DNA of 55,987 nt from Acidimicrobiales bacterium (GTDB lineage Bacteria > Actinomycetota > Acidimicrobiia > Acidimicrobiales > VFJN01): assembly GCA_035316325.1 (NCBI GenBank), contig DATHJB010000088.1, positions 1 to 55,987 of the forward strand, in the 5' to 3' direction. The notes under the pieces are model-generated. The model did no database searches. It saw nothing but the letters and a program-made list of their open reading frames with translations, and had not been told where the DNA came from. Both the position numbers and the translations under genes were made by a program. The stretch's first letter is position 1. The number at the start of each line of letters is the position of its first letter. Positions 32,395-41,066 of this stretch are shown here, piece after piece.

Positions 32395-33393
32395 TTACTT
32401 GCCGACGGTGCCCAGCCAGGCCCCCGCCGCACCCGCAGTGGCGAAGAACATGGGGTCGTCGGCCGGGCCGCGGCCCATCGACGTGACCACCCCGAGGCCG
32501 AGGTCGTCCAGCACCTTGGCGACGTCGGGCGGGTCGACGGCGACGGCGTCGTCGACCTCGGCCGCCAGGTCCGACGGCAGCGGGATCGCCGGCCGGGTGC
32601 GCGCCAGCCGCAACACGGTGGCGCTGTGGTGGCTGATCCCCTGGTGGCGGCCCCGCGGGTCGGCCGCCGACGCCCGCAGGCACAGCGCCGCCCGGCCACC
32701 GAGCGCGGCCACGGTGTCGACGATCCCGGCCGCCTCCACCGCGGTCGTCCCGAGCGACGAGCCGGTGCCGACCACGCCCGGGCCCATGCCCACGACGACG
32801 AGGTCGGCGTCGGCGACGTGGCGGGCCAGCGCCAGCGCGGACGGCAGCGACACCGCCTCCAGGTCGCCCCCGAAGGCGTGCCCGGCGGTGACGGTGGCGT
32901 CGAGCACCTTCGCCCGCCGCAGGTCGTGCACGAGGTTGGAGAGCGCCAGAGGGAGGGCCGCCCCGTCGGTCATCACGTAGACGATGCGGGCCTCGGAGCG
33001 CATGCTGCGGGCCACGGAGGCCACGATGCCGACCTGGCTGTGCAGCGTGCACGCCACCACCGGGAGGTCGTCGAGCTGCTCGGGGAGGTCCGGGTAGCGC
33101 TCCTCGGCGGCGCCCGTGTCGGCCTGCAGGCTGGTGTAGCGCAGCTTCATGATGTGCCCTGGCCCCGGCTGCGACCACTCTTCGCGCGCCAGGTTCCAGT
33201 GGACGACGTGCCAGCCGCCGGTGCCGAGCCCCAGCCCGACCGCCGTCGTGTTGAGCACCACCCGGTCGCCTACGGCCACCGGCCCGATGAGGTCGACCAG
33301 GGCATAGGCACGACCACCGTCGGTGGCCATCCGTTGCAGGCCCGCCCGCTCCTCGAGGATCTCGGTGACGACGGCGGTGACGAAGCTGGGCAA
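32395..33393 (-). CDS. DUF3866 family protein
   Basis: A 332-residue protein of the actinobacterial DUF3866 family, function unknown. An N-terminal beta-rich part (RAYALVDLIGPVAVGDRVVL) is followed by VVHWNLAREEWSQPGPGHIM and LRYTSLQADTGAAEE. Glycine-rich loops such as VVVGMGPGVVGTGSSLGTTA and GISHHSATVLRL in the later part suggest a nucleotide- or phosphate-binding fold. The only suitable start is a TTG at 33393, ten bases after pafA's stop codon, and it has no strong ribosome-binding site. Translation may depend on pafA. Its stable position between pafA and pafB suggests a link to the pathway, which is inference. Confidence 0.88.
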   Translation of the reverse strand: MPSFVTAVVTEILEERAGLQRMATDGGRAYALVDLIGPVAVGDRVVLNTTAVGLGLGTGGWHVVHWNLAREEWSQPGPGHIMKLRYTSLQADTGAAEERYPDLPEQLDDLPVVACTLHSQVGIVASVARSMRSEARIVYVMTDGAALPLALSNLVHDLRRAKVLDATVTAGHAFGGDLEAVSLPSALALARHVADADLVVVGMGPGVVGTGSSLGTTAVEAAGIVDTVAALGGRAALCLRASAADPRGRHQGISHHSATVLRLARTRPAIPLPSDLAAEVDDAVAVDPPDVAKVLDDLGLGVVTSMGRGPADDPMFFATAGAAGAWLGTVGK

Positions 33394-33403
33394 GGCCTAG
33401 AGG

Positions 33404-34762
33404 TTAGAGACTGGCGATCAGGCGCTCGACACGTTCGTCGCGGGAGCGGAAGGGGTCCTTGCAGAGGACCGTGCGTTGGGCCTGGTCGTTGAGCTTCAGG
33501 TGGACCCAGTCGACGGTGTAGTCGCGCTTGCGCTCCTTGGCGCGGCGGATGAACTCGCCGCGGAGCCGGGCGCGGGTGGTCTGGGGCGGGACCTCGACGG
33601 CTTCGTCGATGGCCTTGTCGTCGGTCACCCGGTCGACCAGGCCCCGCTCCTGCATCTTGTAGAAGAGGCCCCGCTCGCGGTTCACGTCGTGGTACTGCAG
33701 GTCGATCAGCGACACCTTGGGGTGCGACAGGGCCAGGTCGTTCTTGGCGCAGTAGCCGTCGATCAGCTTGTGCTTGATCACCCAGTCGCACTCGCGGTCG
33801 AGCGTGTAGGGGTCGTCGGCCAGCTTGGTGAGGCAGTGCTCCCACATCTTCAGCGCCTGCTCCTCCAGCGGCGACAGGCCCTTCGACTCGGCGTAGCGCT
33901 GGGCCCGCTCCAGGTACTCGCTCTGGATGTCGAGCGCGGAGGCCTCCCGGCCGTTGGCCAGGCGCACGGTCCGCTTGCAGGTGAGGTCGTGGCTGATCTC
34001 GCGGATGGCCCGGATGGGGTTCTCGAGCGTCATGTCCCGGAGAACGAACGTGGGGTCTTCGAGCATCCGCAGGAGGATCGACGTGGTGCCGACCTTGAGG
34101 AACGTCGTGTACTCGCTCATGTTCGAGTCGCCCACGATCACGTGGAGCCGGCGGTAGCGCTCGGCGTCGGCGTGGGGCTCGTCGCGGGTGTTGATGATCG
34201 GCCGGCTGCGGGTGGTGGCCGACGAGACGCCCTCCCAGATGTGCTCGGCCCGCTGGGCGATGCAGTACATCGCGCCCCTCGCGGTCTGCAGCACCTTCCC
34301 GGCCCCGGCGTAGATCTGCCGCGACACGAAGAACGGGATCAGGACCTCGGCGTAGTGACCGAAGTCGTCACGGCGCGACGTGAGGTAGTTCTCGTGGCAG
34401 CCGTAGGAGTTGCCCGCCGAGTCCGTGTTGTTCTTGAACAGGTAGATGACCCCGCGGATGCCCTCCTCGCGGAGGCGCTGCTCGGCGCTCACCAGGAGCT
34501 GCTCGAGGATCCGCTCCCCGGCCTTGTCGTGGGTGACGAGGTCGAGGATCGAGTCGCACTCCGGCGTGGCGTACTCCGGGTGGCTGCCCACGTCGAGGTA
34601 CAGCCGCGCCCCGTTGGCCAGGAACACGTTGGAGCTGCGACCCCACGACACCACCCGCCGGAAGAGGTAGCGGGCCACCTCGTCGGGGCTCAACCTCCGT
34701 TGCCCACGGAGCGTGCACGTCACCCCGTACTCGTTCTCGAGGCCGAAGATGCGCCGCTCCAT
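33404..34762 (-). CDS. pafA: Pup--protein ligase PafA
   Basis: A 452-residue ATP-dependent ligase that joins the C-terminal glutamate of deamidated Pup to substrate lysines, marking them for the proteasome. It starts [16 protein letters not shown], with the metal-binding ENEYG, and has [20 protein letters not shown], whose aspartate (residue 57) corresponds to the catalytic aspartate of Paf[19 protein letters not shown] and [20 protein letters not shown] are the nucleotide-binding and core motifs. ATG at 34762 was preferred over a GTG immediately before it. A hairpin lies nine bases upstream of the start codon. DUF3866 follows. Confidence 0.97.
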   Translation of the reverse strand: MERRIFGLENEYGVTCTLRGQRRLSPDEVARYLFRRVVSWGRSSNVFLANGARLYLDVGSHPEYATPECDSILDLVTHDKAGERILEQLLVSAEQRLREEGIRGVIYLFKNNTDSAGNSYGCHENYLTSRRDDFGHYAEVLIPFFVSRQIYAGAGKVLQTARGAMYCIAQRAEHIWEGVSSATTRSRPIINTRDEPHADAERYRRLHVIVGDSNMSEYTTFLKVGTTSILLRMLEDPTFVLRDMTLENPIRAIREISHDLTCKRTVRLANGREASALDIQSEYLERAQRYAESKGLSPLEEQALKMWEHCLTKLADDPYTLDRECDWVIKHKLIDGYCAKNDLALSHPKVSLIDLQYHDVNRERGLFYKMQERGLVDRVTDDKAIDEAVEVPPQTTRARLRGEFIRRAKERKRDYTVDWVHLKLNDQAQRTVLCKDPFRSRDERVERLIASL

Positions 34763-34770
34763 CACCGCAA

Positions 34771-34806
34771 CCTACCGTCCCCCACACCTTCCGGAGGGAC
34801 GGTAGG
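34771..34806 (-). promoter_or_regulatory. Hairpin in the leader immediately upstream of pafA
   Basis: Perfect 11-bp arms cctaccgtccc (34771-34781) and gggacggtagg (34796-34806) enclose a 14-base loop. The structure ends nine bases before the pafA start codon, so in the mRNA it would crowd the ribosome-binding region. It could instead be the terminator of the upstream 593-residue gene. No T-tract follows. Confidence 0.55.
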
Positions 34807-34884
34807 TACGGTTCGCAACTCAAGCCCCATTCCAACCACCCCGCCGCCGCCCCCAGCGGCGAAGGCAGCGGAGCTGCTTCATTT

Positions 34885-36666
34885 TCAGGCCTCGAAGTCG
34901 TACTCCTGCGACTCGTCCTGGCCGACGGTGCCGTCGTACTCGGTCTCCTCGCCGCCGACGTTGATCGTCAGGTGGTAGTCACCGCTGCCGCAGTCGGTGC
35001 CGTCGCTGGCCGTGAAGGCGTAGCCGTAGACCGACACCGTGTAGCTGCCCTCGGGCGCCGAGCCCTCCGGCCACACGATGTGCTCCACCGCCGGCCCGGC
35101 GGCGCACTGGGCGTTGGAGTCGAGGTCGAGGGCCCCGCCACTGGATGACGTGGTCGACTCCCAGGAGATCTCGGTGCCGTCGGGCTCGATGACGTGCAGG
35201 TCGAGGTCGGCCTCCGAGCCCCATTGCAGCGTGAGCGTCACGTCGCCGCTGCCCAGCTGCTCCACCTCACAGGAGGGCGAGTCGGGCATCGCCACGCACA
35301 ACTCCTCCTCGCCGCCGATCTCGACGAACGTGTCTTCCTCGCCGTTGGTGCCGGCCACGCGCCTGAAGAAGCGGCCGGTCTCCAGGTCGACCAGCGTGAA
35401 GGTCTCGGTCTCGTCGCCGGCTTCCACCGACACCACGTTGTTGGCGTCGAGGCCATCCCAGGCGGCGTCCGGGTTGCTGGCGACGAAGGCGATCTCGAGG
35501 GTGCGCTCCTCCTCGTCGCTGGGGACCTCGGCGAGCGGGGCCGGCTCCAGCAGCGGGTTGCCGCAGTTGCACTTCACCCGGGGCACGCCCTTGCTGTCGA
35601 CCAGGACGCCGGTGCCGGCCTGCAGCACCGACTGGATCGGCGTGGCTGCGCCGTCGCGGTAGCCGTGGTTGGTGACCCGGGTGTCGAAGCGCAGCCGCAC
35701 GGGCGTGAGGCTCCGCACGTAGGTCTCGATGTCGCCGGCCTCCACGTCGAGCGTGGCGGCCCAGGCCTCCGACTTCTCGGCGTTGGCGGGATCGGTGAGG
35801 AAGGCGACCAGCTCGTCGACCTTGCAGACGGCCTGGTTCTGGCTGCCGCCGTAGAGGCCCGGGTCGGTGCCGCTGGACGCCCGGCCGGCCAGCGCCGATG
35901 CCGTCTCCTTGCCCAGGTCCGGGAAGCCGGCCAGGGCGATGTCGAGCGGCTCGGCGAGGCCCTCGTCGTCGAAGCTGTCGGAGAAGGGGTCGTTGCCGAC
36001 GCTGCTGACGGGCTCGAGCAGGATCGACGCCCCGACCGAGGTGCCGGTCTCGTCGTCCCTGGTCACGATGAAGGCCGCGGCGCCGATCGCCACCACCAGC
36101 AGCACGCCGAGGAGGGCGAAGATCGTGCCCCGGTTGTCCTTCTTGGGACCGCCGGGGCCGCCGGGGCCGGCCGGCGGGTAGGGCGGGAAGCCACCACCGC
36201 TGGGCGGCCCGAAGCCGGGGCCGCCGGGCTGGCCGGGGCCGGGCGGGTACTGGGGCGCACCCGGGGGCGGGTAGGGACCCGGGGCGCCGGGAGCCCCCGG
36301 CGGGAACTGGCCGGGTTGGGGCGGCGGCTGCGACCCGGGTGGCGGCTGCGACCCGGGCGGCGGGTACGACCCCGGGGGCGGCTGCTGAGCGCCCGGCGGC
36401 GGGTACCCGGGATCACCGGAGGGGTAGCCCTGCGTCGTGGGGTAGCCCGGCTGGGGGGCGCCGGGCGCCGGGTACTCGGCGGAGCCTGGCGGCGGGCCGT
36501 ACGGCGCCGGCGTGGGGGCAGTGGGGGCCGGCGGGTCGGCCGACGGCGTCGGGTCGGCCGACGGCGTCGGGTCGCTCGACGGCGTGGCGCTCACCAGCGC
36601 CGTGCCACAGCTGCTGCACACGAAGGCCTCAGCTGCGTTGCCGATTCCACAATTAGGACAGTTCAT
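34885..36666 (-). CDS. Zinc-ribbon, proline-rich membrane protein with DUF6777-like and YfaP-like domains
   Basis: A 593-residue membrane protein in the middle of the proteasome locus. Order of parts: a zinc ribbon at residues 1-25 (NCPNCGIGN, then CSSCGTAL); a Pro/Gly/Gln-rich linker to about 175; one transmembrane helix (TIFALLGVLLVVAIGAAAFI); then an extracytoplasmic region. That region includes a DUF6777-like stretch (YRDGAATPIQSVLQAGTGVL, then VKCNCGNPLLEP) and a C-terminal YfaP/DUF2135-like beta domain (LTLQWGSEADLDLHVIEPDG). It has many extracellular cysteines that may form disulfides. The function is unknown. The 160-base gap before it contains no gene. Confidence 0.8.
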   Translation of the reverse strand: MNCPNCGIGNAAEAFVCSSCGTALVSATPSSDPTPSADPTPSADPPAPTAPTPAPYGPPPGSAEYPAPGAPQPGYPTTQGYPSGDPGYPPPGAQQPPPGSYPPPGSQPPPGSQPPPQPGQFPPGAPGAPGPYPPPGAPQYPPGPGQPGGPGFGPPSGGGFPPYPPAGPGGPGGPKKDNRGTIFALLGVLLVVAIGAAAFIVTRDDETGTSVGASILLEPVSSVGNDPFSDSFDDEGLAEPLDIALAGFPDLGKETASALAGRASSGTDPGLYGGSQNQAVCKVDELVAFLTDPANAEKSEAWAATLDVEAGDIETYVRSLTPVRLRFDTRVTNHGYRDGAATPIQSVLQAGTGVLVDSKGVPRVKCNCGNPLLEPAPLAEVPSDEEERTLEIAFVASNPDAAWDGLDANNVVSVEAGDETETFTLVDLETGRFFRRVAGTNGEEDTFVEIGGEEELCVAMPDSPSCEVEQLGSGDVTLTLQWGSEADLDLHVIEPDGTEISWESTTSSSGGALDLDSNAQCAAGPAVEHIVWPEGSAPEGSYTVSVYGYAFTASDGTDCGSGDYHLTINVGGEETEYDGTVGQDESQEYDFEA

Positions 36667-36800
36667 CCGTTTCCGCTCCGCCTGTTCCTGGCTTCACCCG
36701 CCACACCCTTTCGGTGGCAGGTCGCGTTCGACGGGTCACCCTAGTGGTCGCCCCCGCGCTGGCCCAGCACCGGCGCCAAGCACGGGGAAGTCCCCTATCC

Positions 36801-36818
36801 CCCTCCCCGTCCGGAGGG
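36801..36818 (-). terminator. Stem-loop after prcA
   Basis: Arms ccctcc (36801-36806) and ggaggg (36813-36818) with a six-base loop lie eight bases past the prcA stop on the minus strand. A second partial pairing, acgggga/tccccgt, overlaps it. The remaining gap to the next gene (36667-36826) holds no gene. Confidence 0.45.
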
Positions 36819-36826
36819 TGTCGGCC

Positions 36827-37588
36827 CTACTCCGTGGCGGAGTCGTCACCGTTCGTGGCGGGCGGTGTGGCCTCGTCGTCGGCTGCTGCGGCGGCGGCGG
36901 GCGTCGGTGCGGCGCCCAGCAGGTCGCCGATCTCGGTGTCGGTCAGCCGCTGGAACGCGCGACGGCTGCTGTTGCGGGTGAGCAGCGCCACCTCGAGCTC
37001 GTCGGGCGCCAGCGTGCGGTCCGACCCGGCCAGGGCCCCGACCGCCGCCTGCAGCGCCTCGCCGGCGCCACGGCCCTCCTGGTAGGTCTGCTTGAGCCGC
37101 TCGGAGATGGTCTCGGCCTCGCCGCCCAGCACCGTGTAGCCGCTCTCGTCGACCACGGTGCCGTCGTAGAGGATGTGGTAGAGCCGGTCCTGGTCAGGGG
37201 TCTCCCCCACCTCGGCCACCAGGATCTCCACCTCCATCGGCTTCACCTCGTGGGTGAAGACGTCGCCCAGCATCTGGGCGTAGGCGTTGGCCAGGCCCTG
37301 GGCGTCGACGTCCTCGCGGCTGAAGGAGTAGCCCTTCAGGTCGGCGTGGCGGACGCCGGCGATGCGCAGCCGGTCGTACTCGTTGTAGCGACCGGCACCG
37401 GCGAAGGCGATGCGGTCGTAGATCTCGCTGATCTTGCGGAGCGTGGCCGACGTGTTCTCGGCGCAGATCAGGATGCCGTCGTCGTACTCGAGGGCGGCCA
37501 GGGCCCGGCCCCTCGCGATGCCTTTCCGCGCGAAGTCGGCCTTGTCCTTCATCCACTGCTCGGGAGCGACGTAGAAGGGCATGCTCAT
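36827..37588 (-). CDS. prcA: Proteasome subunit alpha
   Basis: A 253-residue alpha-type 20S proteasome subunit, which forms the outer gating rings of the core particle. The N-terminus [20 protein letters not shown] and [20 protein letters not shown] are typical of actinobacterial PrcA, and [20 protein letters not shown] follows. The C-terminus is a Thr/Ala/Glu-rich low-complexity tail. ATG at 37588 overlaps the prcB stop by four bases (ATGA), so the two subunits are made in a fixed ratio. It has no N-terminal catalytic threonine, as expected for alpha subunits. Confidence 0.97.
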   Translation of the reverse strand: MSMPFYVAPEQWMKDKADFARKGIARGRALAALEYDDGILICAENTSATLRKISEIYDRIAFAGAGRYNEYDRLRIAGVRHADLKGYSFSREDVDAQGLANAYAQMLGDVFTHEVKPMEVEILVAEVGETPDQDRLYHILYDGTVVDESGYTVLGGEAETISERLKQTYQEGRGAGEALQAAVGALAGSDRTLAPDELEVALLTRNSSRRAFQRLTDTEIGDLLGAAPTPAAAAAADDEATPPATNGDDSATE

Positions 37589-38478
37589 TTCGCAGCACCT
37601 CCCTTCTTCTTCGAACCGGTCGTCGTGGCGGCGGTGGTCGGGGGCGAGCCGGGCGCCGCACCCATCGACGTGGTGCCGCGGGTGGTCATCAGGGTCTCGA
37701 GCAAAGCCCGGAAGCGGGCGGCCACGTCGTCGTCCTCCAGGCGGGCGAAGCCGTCGGCCGTGATGGTCGCGACCATGGGGAAGATGCCGCGCACCAGGTC
37801 GGGGCCGCCGGTGGCCGAGTCCTCGTCGGCCGCTTGGAACAGGGCGTTGATCAGCAGCTCGACGGCGTCGTCGGTGGTCAGGTCCTCGCGGTAGCCGAGC
37901 TTGATCACCGTGCCGGCGTGCAGGCTGCCGGAGCCGGTGGCGGCGAAGTCGCTCTCCTCGTAGCGGCCACCGGTCACGTCGTACTCGAAGAGGCGGCCGA
38001 CGCCGCGGCGGGTGTCGAAGCCGGCGAACAGCGGCACCACTGCCATGCCCTGCATCGCCGCCGGCAGGTGGCTGCGCACCATCCCGGAGAGCTGGTTGGC
38101 CTTGCCCTCCAGCGAGAGCGAGCCGCCCTCCACCTTCTCGTAGTGCTCCAGCTGGAGCTGGAAGAGCTTGACCATCTCCATGGCCGGCCCGGCGGCGCCG
38201 GCGATGGCGACGCCCGAGTGCCGGTCGGCGGGGAACACCTTCTCCATCGTCCGGTAGCTGATGAGGTGCCCGGCCGTGGCCCGCCGGTCGCCCGCCATCA
38301 CCACACCGTCGGTGCAGCGCACCGCCACCACGGTGGTGGCGTGCGTCATCCGCAGCGGGCTCTCGCCCGAACCCGGCACGCCCTGGACGTCCCAACGGGG
38401 GCCCTGGCCGACTCGGCTCAGCAGGTCGACGAACGACGGGCCCGGGTCGTCGTCGGCACGGTAGATCGGCAAGGTCAT
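37585..38478 (-). CDS. prcB: Proteasome subunit beta (catalytic)
   Basis: A 297-residue beta-type proteasome subunit, the proteolytic part of the 20S core. A propeptide of about 47 residues precedes [20 protein letters not shown], so self-cleavage before the first threonine of TTVVAV would expose the nucleophile, as in other PrcB proteins. Conserved [19 protein letters not shown] follows. The C-terminus is Lys/Gly/Ala-rich. ATG at 38478 was chosen; an in-frame reading to 38532 would overlap the relict endonuclease VII frame and is unlikely. No clear ribosome-binding site precedes it. The gene lies 19 bases after that relic. Confidence 0.96.
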   Translation of the reverse strand: MTLPIYRADDDPGPSFVDLLSRVGQGPRWDVQGVPGSGESPLRMTHATTVVAVRCTDGVVMAGDRRATAGHLISYRTMEKVFPADRHSGVAIAGAAGPAMEMVKLFQLQLEHYEKVEGGSLSLEGKANQLSGMVRSHLPAAMQGMAVVPLFAGFDTRRGVGRLFEYDVTGGRYEESDFAATGSGSLHAGTVIKLGYREDLTTDDAVELLINALFQAADEDSATGGPDLVRGIFPMVATITADGFARLEDDDVAARFRALLETLMTTRGTTSMGAAPGSPPTTAATTTGSKKKGGAAK

Positions 38479-38497
38479 CGAGGCGGAGGCTACAGCC

Positions 38498-38708
38498 TCA
38501 CCCCTCCCCCCTTGCGCGCCCCCAGCGCACATACCCCGCCGCCCGCTCCGACAGCTCGGGGTCGTTCCGGAACTTCCCGACGCCCTGGTTGCACGACAGG
38601 CAGAGGATCCCGCGGACAGCCCCCGTCACATGGTCGTGATCCAGGTGGAAGCTGGCAGACCCTGCAGTTCTTGACCGACAACGCACCCTCCCGAACGACC
38701 TTGTTCAG
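38498..38708 (-). pseudogene. Endonuclease VII-like (HNH) gene remnant, frameshifted
   Basis: A short minus-strand region between pup and prcB encodes two halves of a recombination endonuclease VII-type domain in different frames. The first frame gives KVVREGALSVKNCRVC (one CxxC zinc pair). The second gives [17 protein letters not shown] then [20 protein letters not shown], the strongly conserved HNH core of this family. They join if one base near 38654 is skipped. From memory, an endonuclease VII gene also lies between pup and prcB in Streptomyces, so the position is ancestral. Here the N-terminal part looks shortened and broken. A sequencing error or programmed frameshift is possible instead. 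Confidence 0.7.
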
Positions 38709-38744
38709 GAGGGTAGGGTAGTCGGACTTTCAGGGCATTTCGTG

Positions 38745-38939
38745 CTACTGCCCGCCCTTTTGGACGTAGGACTTCACGAAATCCTCGGCGTTCGACTCCA
38801 GGACTTCGTCTATCTCTTCGAGTAGGTCGTCGAGTTCGGCCTTAATCTTCTCGCCCTGATCGGAGGTCGCCGGCGCTTCTTCGACGACTTCCTCTTCACG
38901 AGCGGGGGCGGACTTCTTCTTCTGCTCTCGCTCAGCCAT
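38745..38939 (-). CDS. pup: Prokaryotic ubiquitin-like protein Pup
   Basis: A 64-residue, acidic, largely disordered tag. The C-terminal segment IDEVLESNAEDFVKSYVQKG then GQ is diagnostic for Pup: it forms a helix with the Mpa coiled coil, and the final GGQ must be deamidated to GGE by Dop before PafA can ligate it. ATG at 38939 is preceded by GAGGAACAGG. It starts 25 bases after dop. The next reading frame downstream is the endonuclease VII relic, then prcB. Confidence 0.98.
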   Translation of the reverse strand: MAEREQKKKSAPAREEEVVEEAPATSDQGEKIKAELDDLLEEIDEVLESNAEDFVKSYVQKGGQ

Positions 38940-38964
38940 GTCGCCTGTTCCTCGTTCCCTATCG

Positions 38965-40482
38965 CTACTGCCCCAGCCGGTCCAACAACTCCGCCGGACT
39001 GGTGCACTCGTCCATCAACCTACCTACGTGCGCCTCCGTTCCACGTGTCGGGTCCATCATGGGAACCCGGCGCAGCGGGTCGCCGCCGACGTCGAAGACC
39101 ATCGAGTCCCAGTTCGCCGCGACGATCTGGTCGGCCCAGCGTTGCAGGCACTTGCCCCGGAAGTAGGCACGGGTGTCGGTGGGCGGCTCGAACACCGCCG
39201 CCAGCACCTCACGGTCGTCGGTCAGACGCTCGAGGCCGACCCGTGCCGCCAGGCTCTTCTCGGCGCGCAGGTCGTGGTATTGGAGGTCCATCGCCGCCAG
39301 CTTGGCATCGTCCCACTCGATCCCGTGACGCTCGCGGTAGCCCTGCATCAGGCGGTACTTGGCCACCCAGTCGAGCTGGTTGGCGAGCCCCAGGAAGTCG
39401 GACTCGAGCTGGCCGAGCACGTCCTCCCAGCGGCGCAGCACCTCGGCGCCGATCTCGGGCGCTCCCAGGCAGTCGAGGCCGTGCTCCTCGGCGTACTTCT
39501 TGGCCCGGTCGAGGTACTCCCACTGCATCTCGACCGCGGTCATCGTCGTCCCGTCGGCCAGCTCGAGCGGCTTCCGCAGCGACAGGTCGTAGGACACCTG
39601 GCGCAGCGCCTGCACCGGCGTGGCGAGCGTGAGGTCGCGCGGCAGGAACTCGTCCTCGATCATCGACAGGACCAGCGCGGTGACGCCCACCTTCAGGAAC
39701 GTCGCCACCTCGGCCAGGTTCGCATCGCCGACGATGACGTGGAGCCGCCGGTAGCGCTGGGCGTCGGCGTGGGGCTCGTCGCGGGTGTTGACGATGGGGC
39801 GCTTGAGCGTGGTCTCCAGCCCGACCTCCTCCTCGAAGAAGTCGGCCCGCTGGGTGAGCTGGAACGGCACGTCGTCACTGGTGAGGCCCGCCGCTTCGGT
39901 GCCGACCTTGCCGGCACCCGTGTACACCTGCCGCGAGATGAAGTGCGGCATCACGTGCATCACGATCCGCGAGAACGGCACCTGGCGGTCCATGAGGTAG
40001 TTCTCGTGGGTGCCGTAGGAGTTGCCCTTGCGGTCGGAGTTGTTCTTGTAGACGACGATCTCCTCGCCCGGCGGCAGCAGCGACTTCGCCGCCAGCATCG
40101 AGCGTTGCAGCACGATCTCGGCCGCCTTGTCGAACACCACGATCGACCGCGGGTCGGCGCACTCGGGGGTCGACAGCTCGGGGTGGGCGTGGTCGACGTA
40201 GTAGCGGGCGCCGTTGGTGAGCACCGCGTTCACCAGGTGGGTCTCGACCTCGGGGGCCAGCGCGGTCTCGGCGGTGAAGCCGCGGGCGTCGATGTCGGGG
40301 TGCTCGTCCTCGAAGTCCCACCCGACCCGGGGGCTGGTGCGCGTGCCGGCGCCGGCGCGCGCCAGCTCCTGCACGTAGGCGTTGATGAGAACCGAGGAGG
40401 CCGCGATCGGGTTCGACTCCGCGGCTCCTCGCACCAGGATGCCGTACTCGGTCTCGACGCCGATGATCTTCCGCAGGGCCAC
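38965..40482 (-). CDS. dop: Pup deamidase/depupylase Dop
   Basis: A 505-residue glutamine-synthetase-fold enzyme that deamidates Pup-Gln and also removes Pup from substrates. It has the nucleotide and metal site GVETEYGIL, an N-terminal insertion up to VGWDFEDEHPDIDARGF that corresponds to the Dop-specific loop and distinguishes it from PafA, and NGARYYVDHAHPELSTPE, whose aspartate (about residue 97) is the catalytic aspartate. KNNSDRKGNSYGTHENYL and [20 protein letters not shown] are shared with PafA. GTG at 40482 is preceded by GGGGGTAAC. It is the first gene of the dop-pup-prcB-prcA unit. Confidence 0.97.
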   Translation of the reverse strand: MALRKIIGVETEYGILVRGAAESNPIAASSVLINAYVQELARAGAGTRTSPRVGWDFEDEHPDIDARGFTAETALAPEVETHLVNAVLTNGARYYVDHAHPELSTPECADPRSIVVFDKAAEIVLQRSMLAAKSLLPPGEEIVVYKNNSDRKGNSYGTHENYLMDRQVPFSRIVMHVMPHFISRQVYTGAGKVGTEAAGLTSDDVPFQLTQRADFFEEEVGLETTLKRPIVNTRDEPHADAQRYRRLHVIVGDANLAEVATFLKVGVTALVLSMIEDEFLPRDLTLATPVQALRQVSYDLSLRKPLELADGTTMTAVEMQWEYLDRAKKYAEEHGLDCLGAPEIGAEVLRRWEDVLGQLESDFLGLANQLDWVAKYRLMQGYRERHGIEWDDAKLAAMDLQYHDLRAEKSLAARVGLERLTDDREVLAAVFEPPTDTRAYFRGKCLQRWADQIVAANWDSMVFDVGGDPLRRVPMMDPTRGTEAHVGRLMDECTSPAELLDRLGQ

Positions 40483-40572
40483 GGGACGACGTTACCCCCG
40501 GCCGCACAGGGAAGAGTCCGCCCTCGAAGGAGTTGCGCGGATAGTCACAGCCGATGTCATGACATTCACGCT

Positions 40573-40974
40573 TCAGCAGGGGCCGGAGGCGACGTGGGTC
40601 AGGACCGTGCCCTGGCCGCGCAGCTCGACCCGGATGCAGCGGAGCCACCACGTCCAGCCGGTCTCGACCTTTACGACCGTGAGGTCCCGGTGCTCGTCGG
40701 GCCGGCCGACGGCGACGAGCCGCCCGTCCCGGGTGTCGACGGCCCGGTCGACGGCCGACTCGATGGGCTCCGGGTCGACCGGGAAGGTGAGCTCGGCGTC
40801 GTCGGGCAGCTCCCCGAGCTCGGTGCGCAGGGCGGCCCGCACGTCGTCGGCCGCAGAGTCGGCGGCGTTGTTGCCCAGCACGTTGACCAGCGACCCGCCC
40901 ACGAGCATGGTCCCGGCGATGGCCACGATGATCGCGAGCCGACCCTCCTTCGTCTCGGTCAGGGCGAGGGCCAC
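40573..40974 (-). CDS. Small membrane-anchored hypothetical protein
   Basis: A 133-residue protein with an N-terminal transmembrane helix (LAIIVAIAGTMLVGGSLV) and an extracytoplasmic or cytosolic beta-rich part. GGTLT- or DUF-type motifs are not visible; TFPVDPEPIESAVDRAVD and ETGWTWWLRCIRVE are the most ordered pieces. It begins with GTG at 40974, 14 bases from the divergent metalloprotease-like frame region, and precedes dop by 90 bases. The 90-base gap contains the exact palindrome atgtcatgacat at 40554-40565. The function is unknown. Confidence 0.65.
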   Translation of the reverse strand: MALALTETKEGRLAIIVAIAGTMLVGGSLVNVLGNNAADSAADDVRAALRTELGELPDDAELTFPVDPEPIESAVDRAVDTRDGRLVAVGRPDEHRDLTVVKVETGWTWWLRCIRVELRGQGTVLTHVASGPC

Positions 40975-41066
40975 GGCCCCGAACGCTAGTGCGGAGCAAT
41001 CGGAGCGGGGAGCGGCCAGACTCCCCGGTCACGACAGCGCAGTGGTGCACTGATGCAAGGACGGGC

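Noticed and set aside
32384..33178. N-terminal extension of pafB through the DUF3866 gene
   Set aside because: The same frame is open far upstream, but the added product is Arg/Gly-rich and PafB starts naturally at 32383.
38479..38532. Longer PrcB with 18 extra residues
   Set aside because: It overlaps the endonuclease VII relic, has no ribosome-binding site, and the propeptide from 38478 already has normal length.
40554..40565. Palindrome atgtcatgacat upstream of dop as an operator
   Set aside because: A 12-bp palindrome alone, with no repeated copies or known regulator consensus, is not enough for a feature call.
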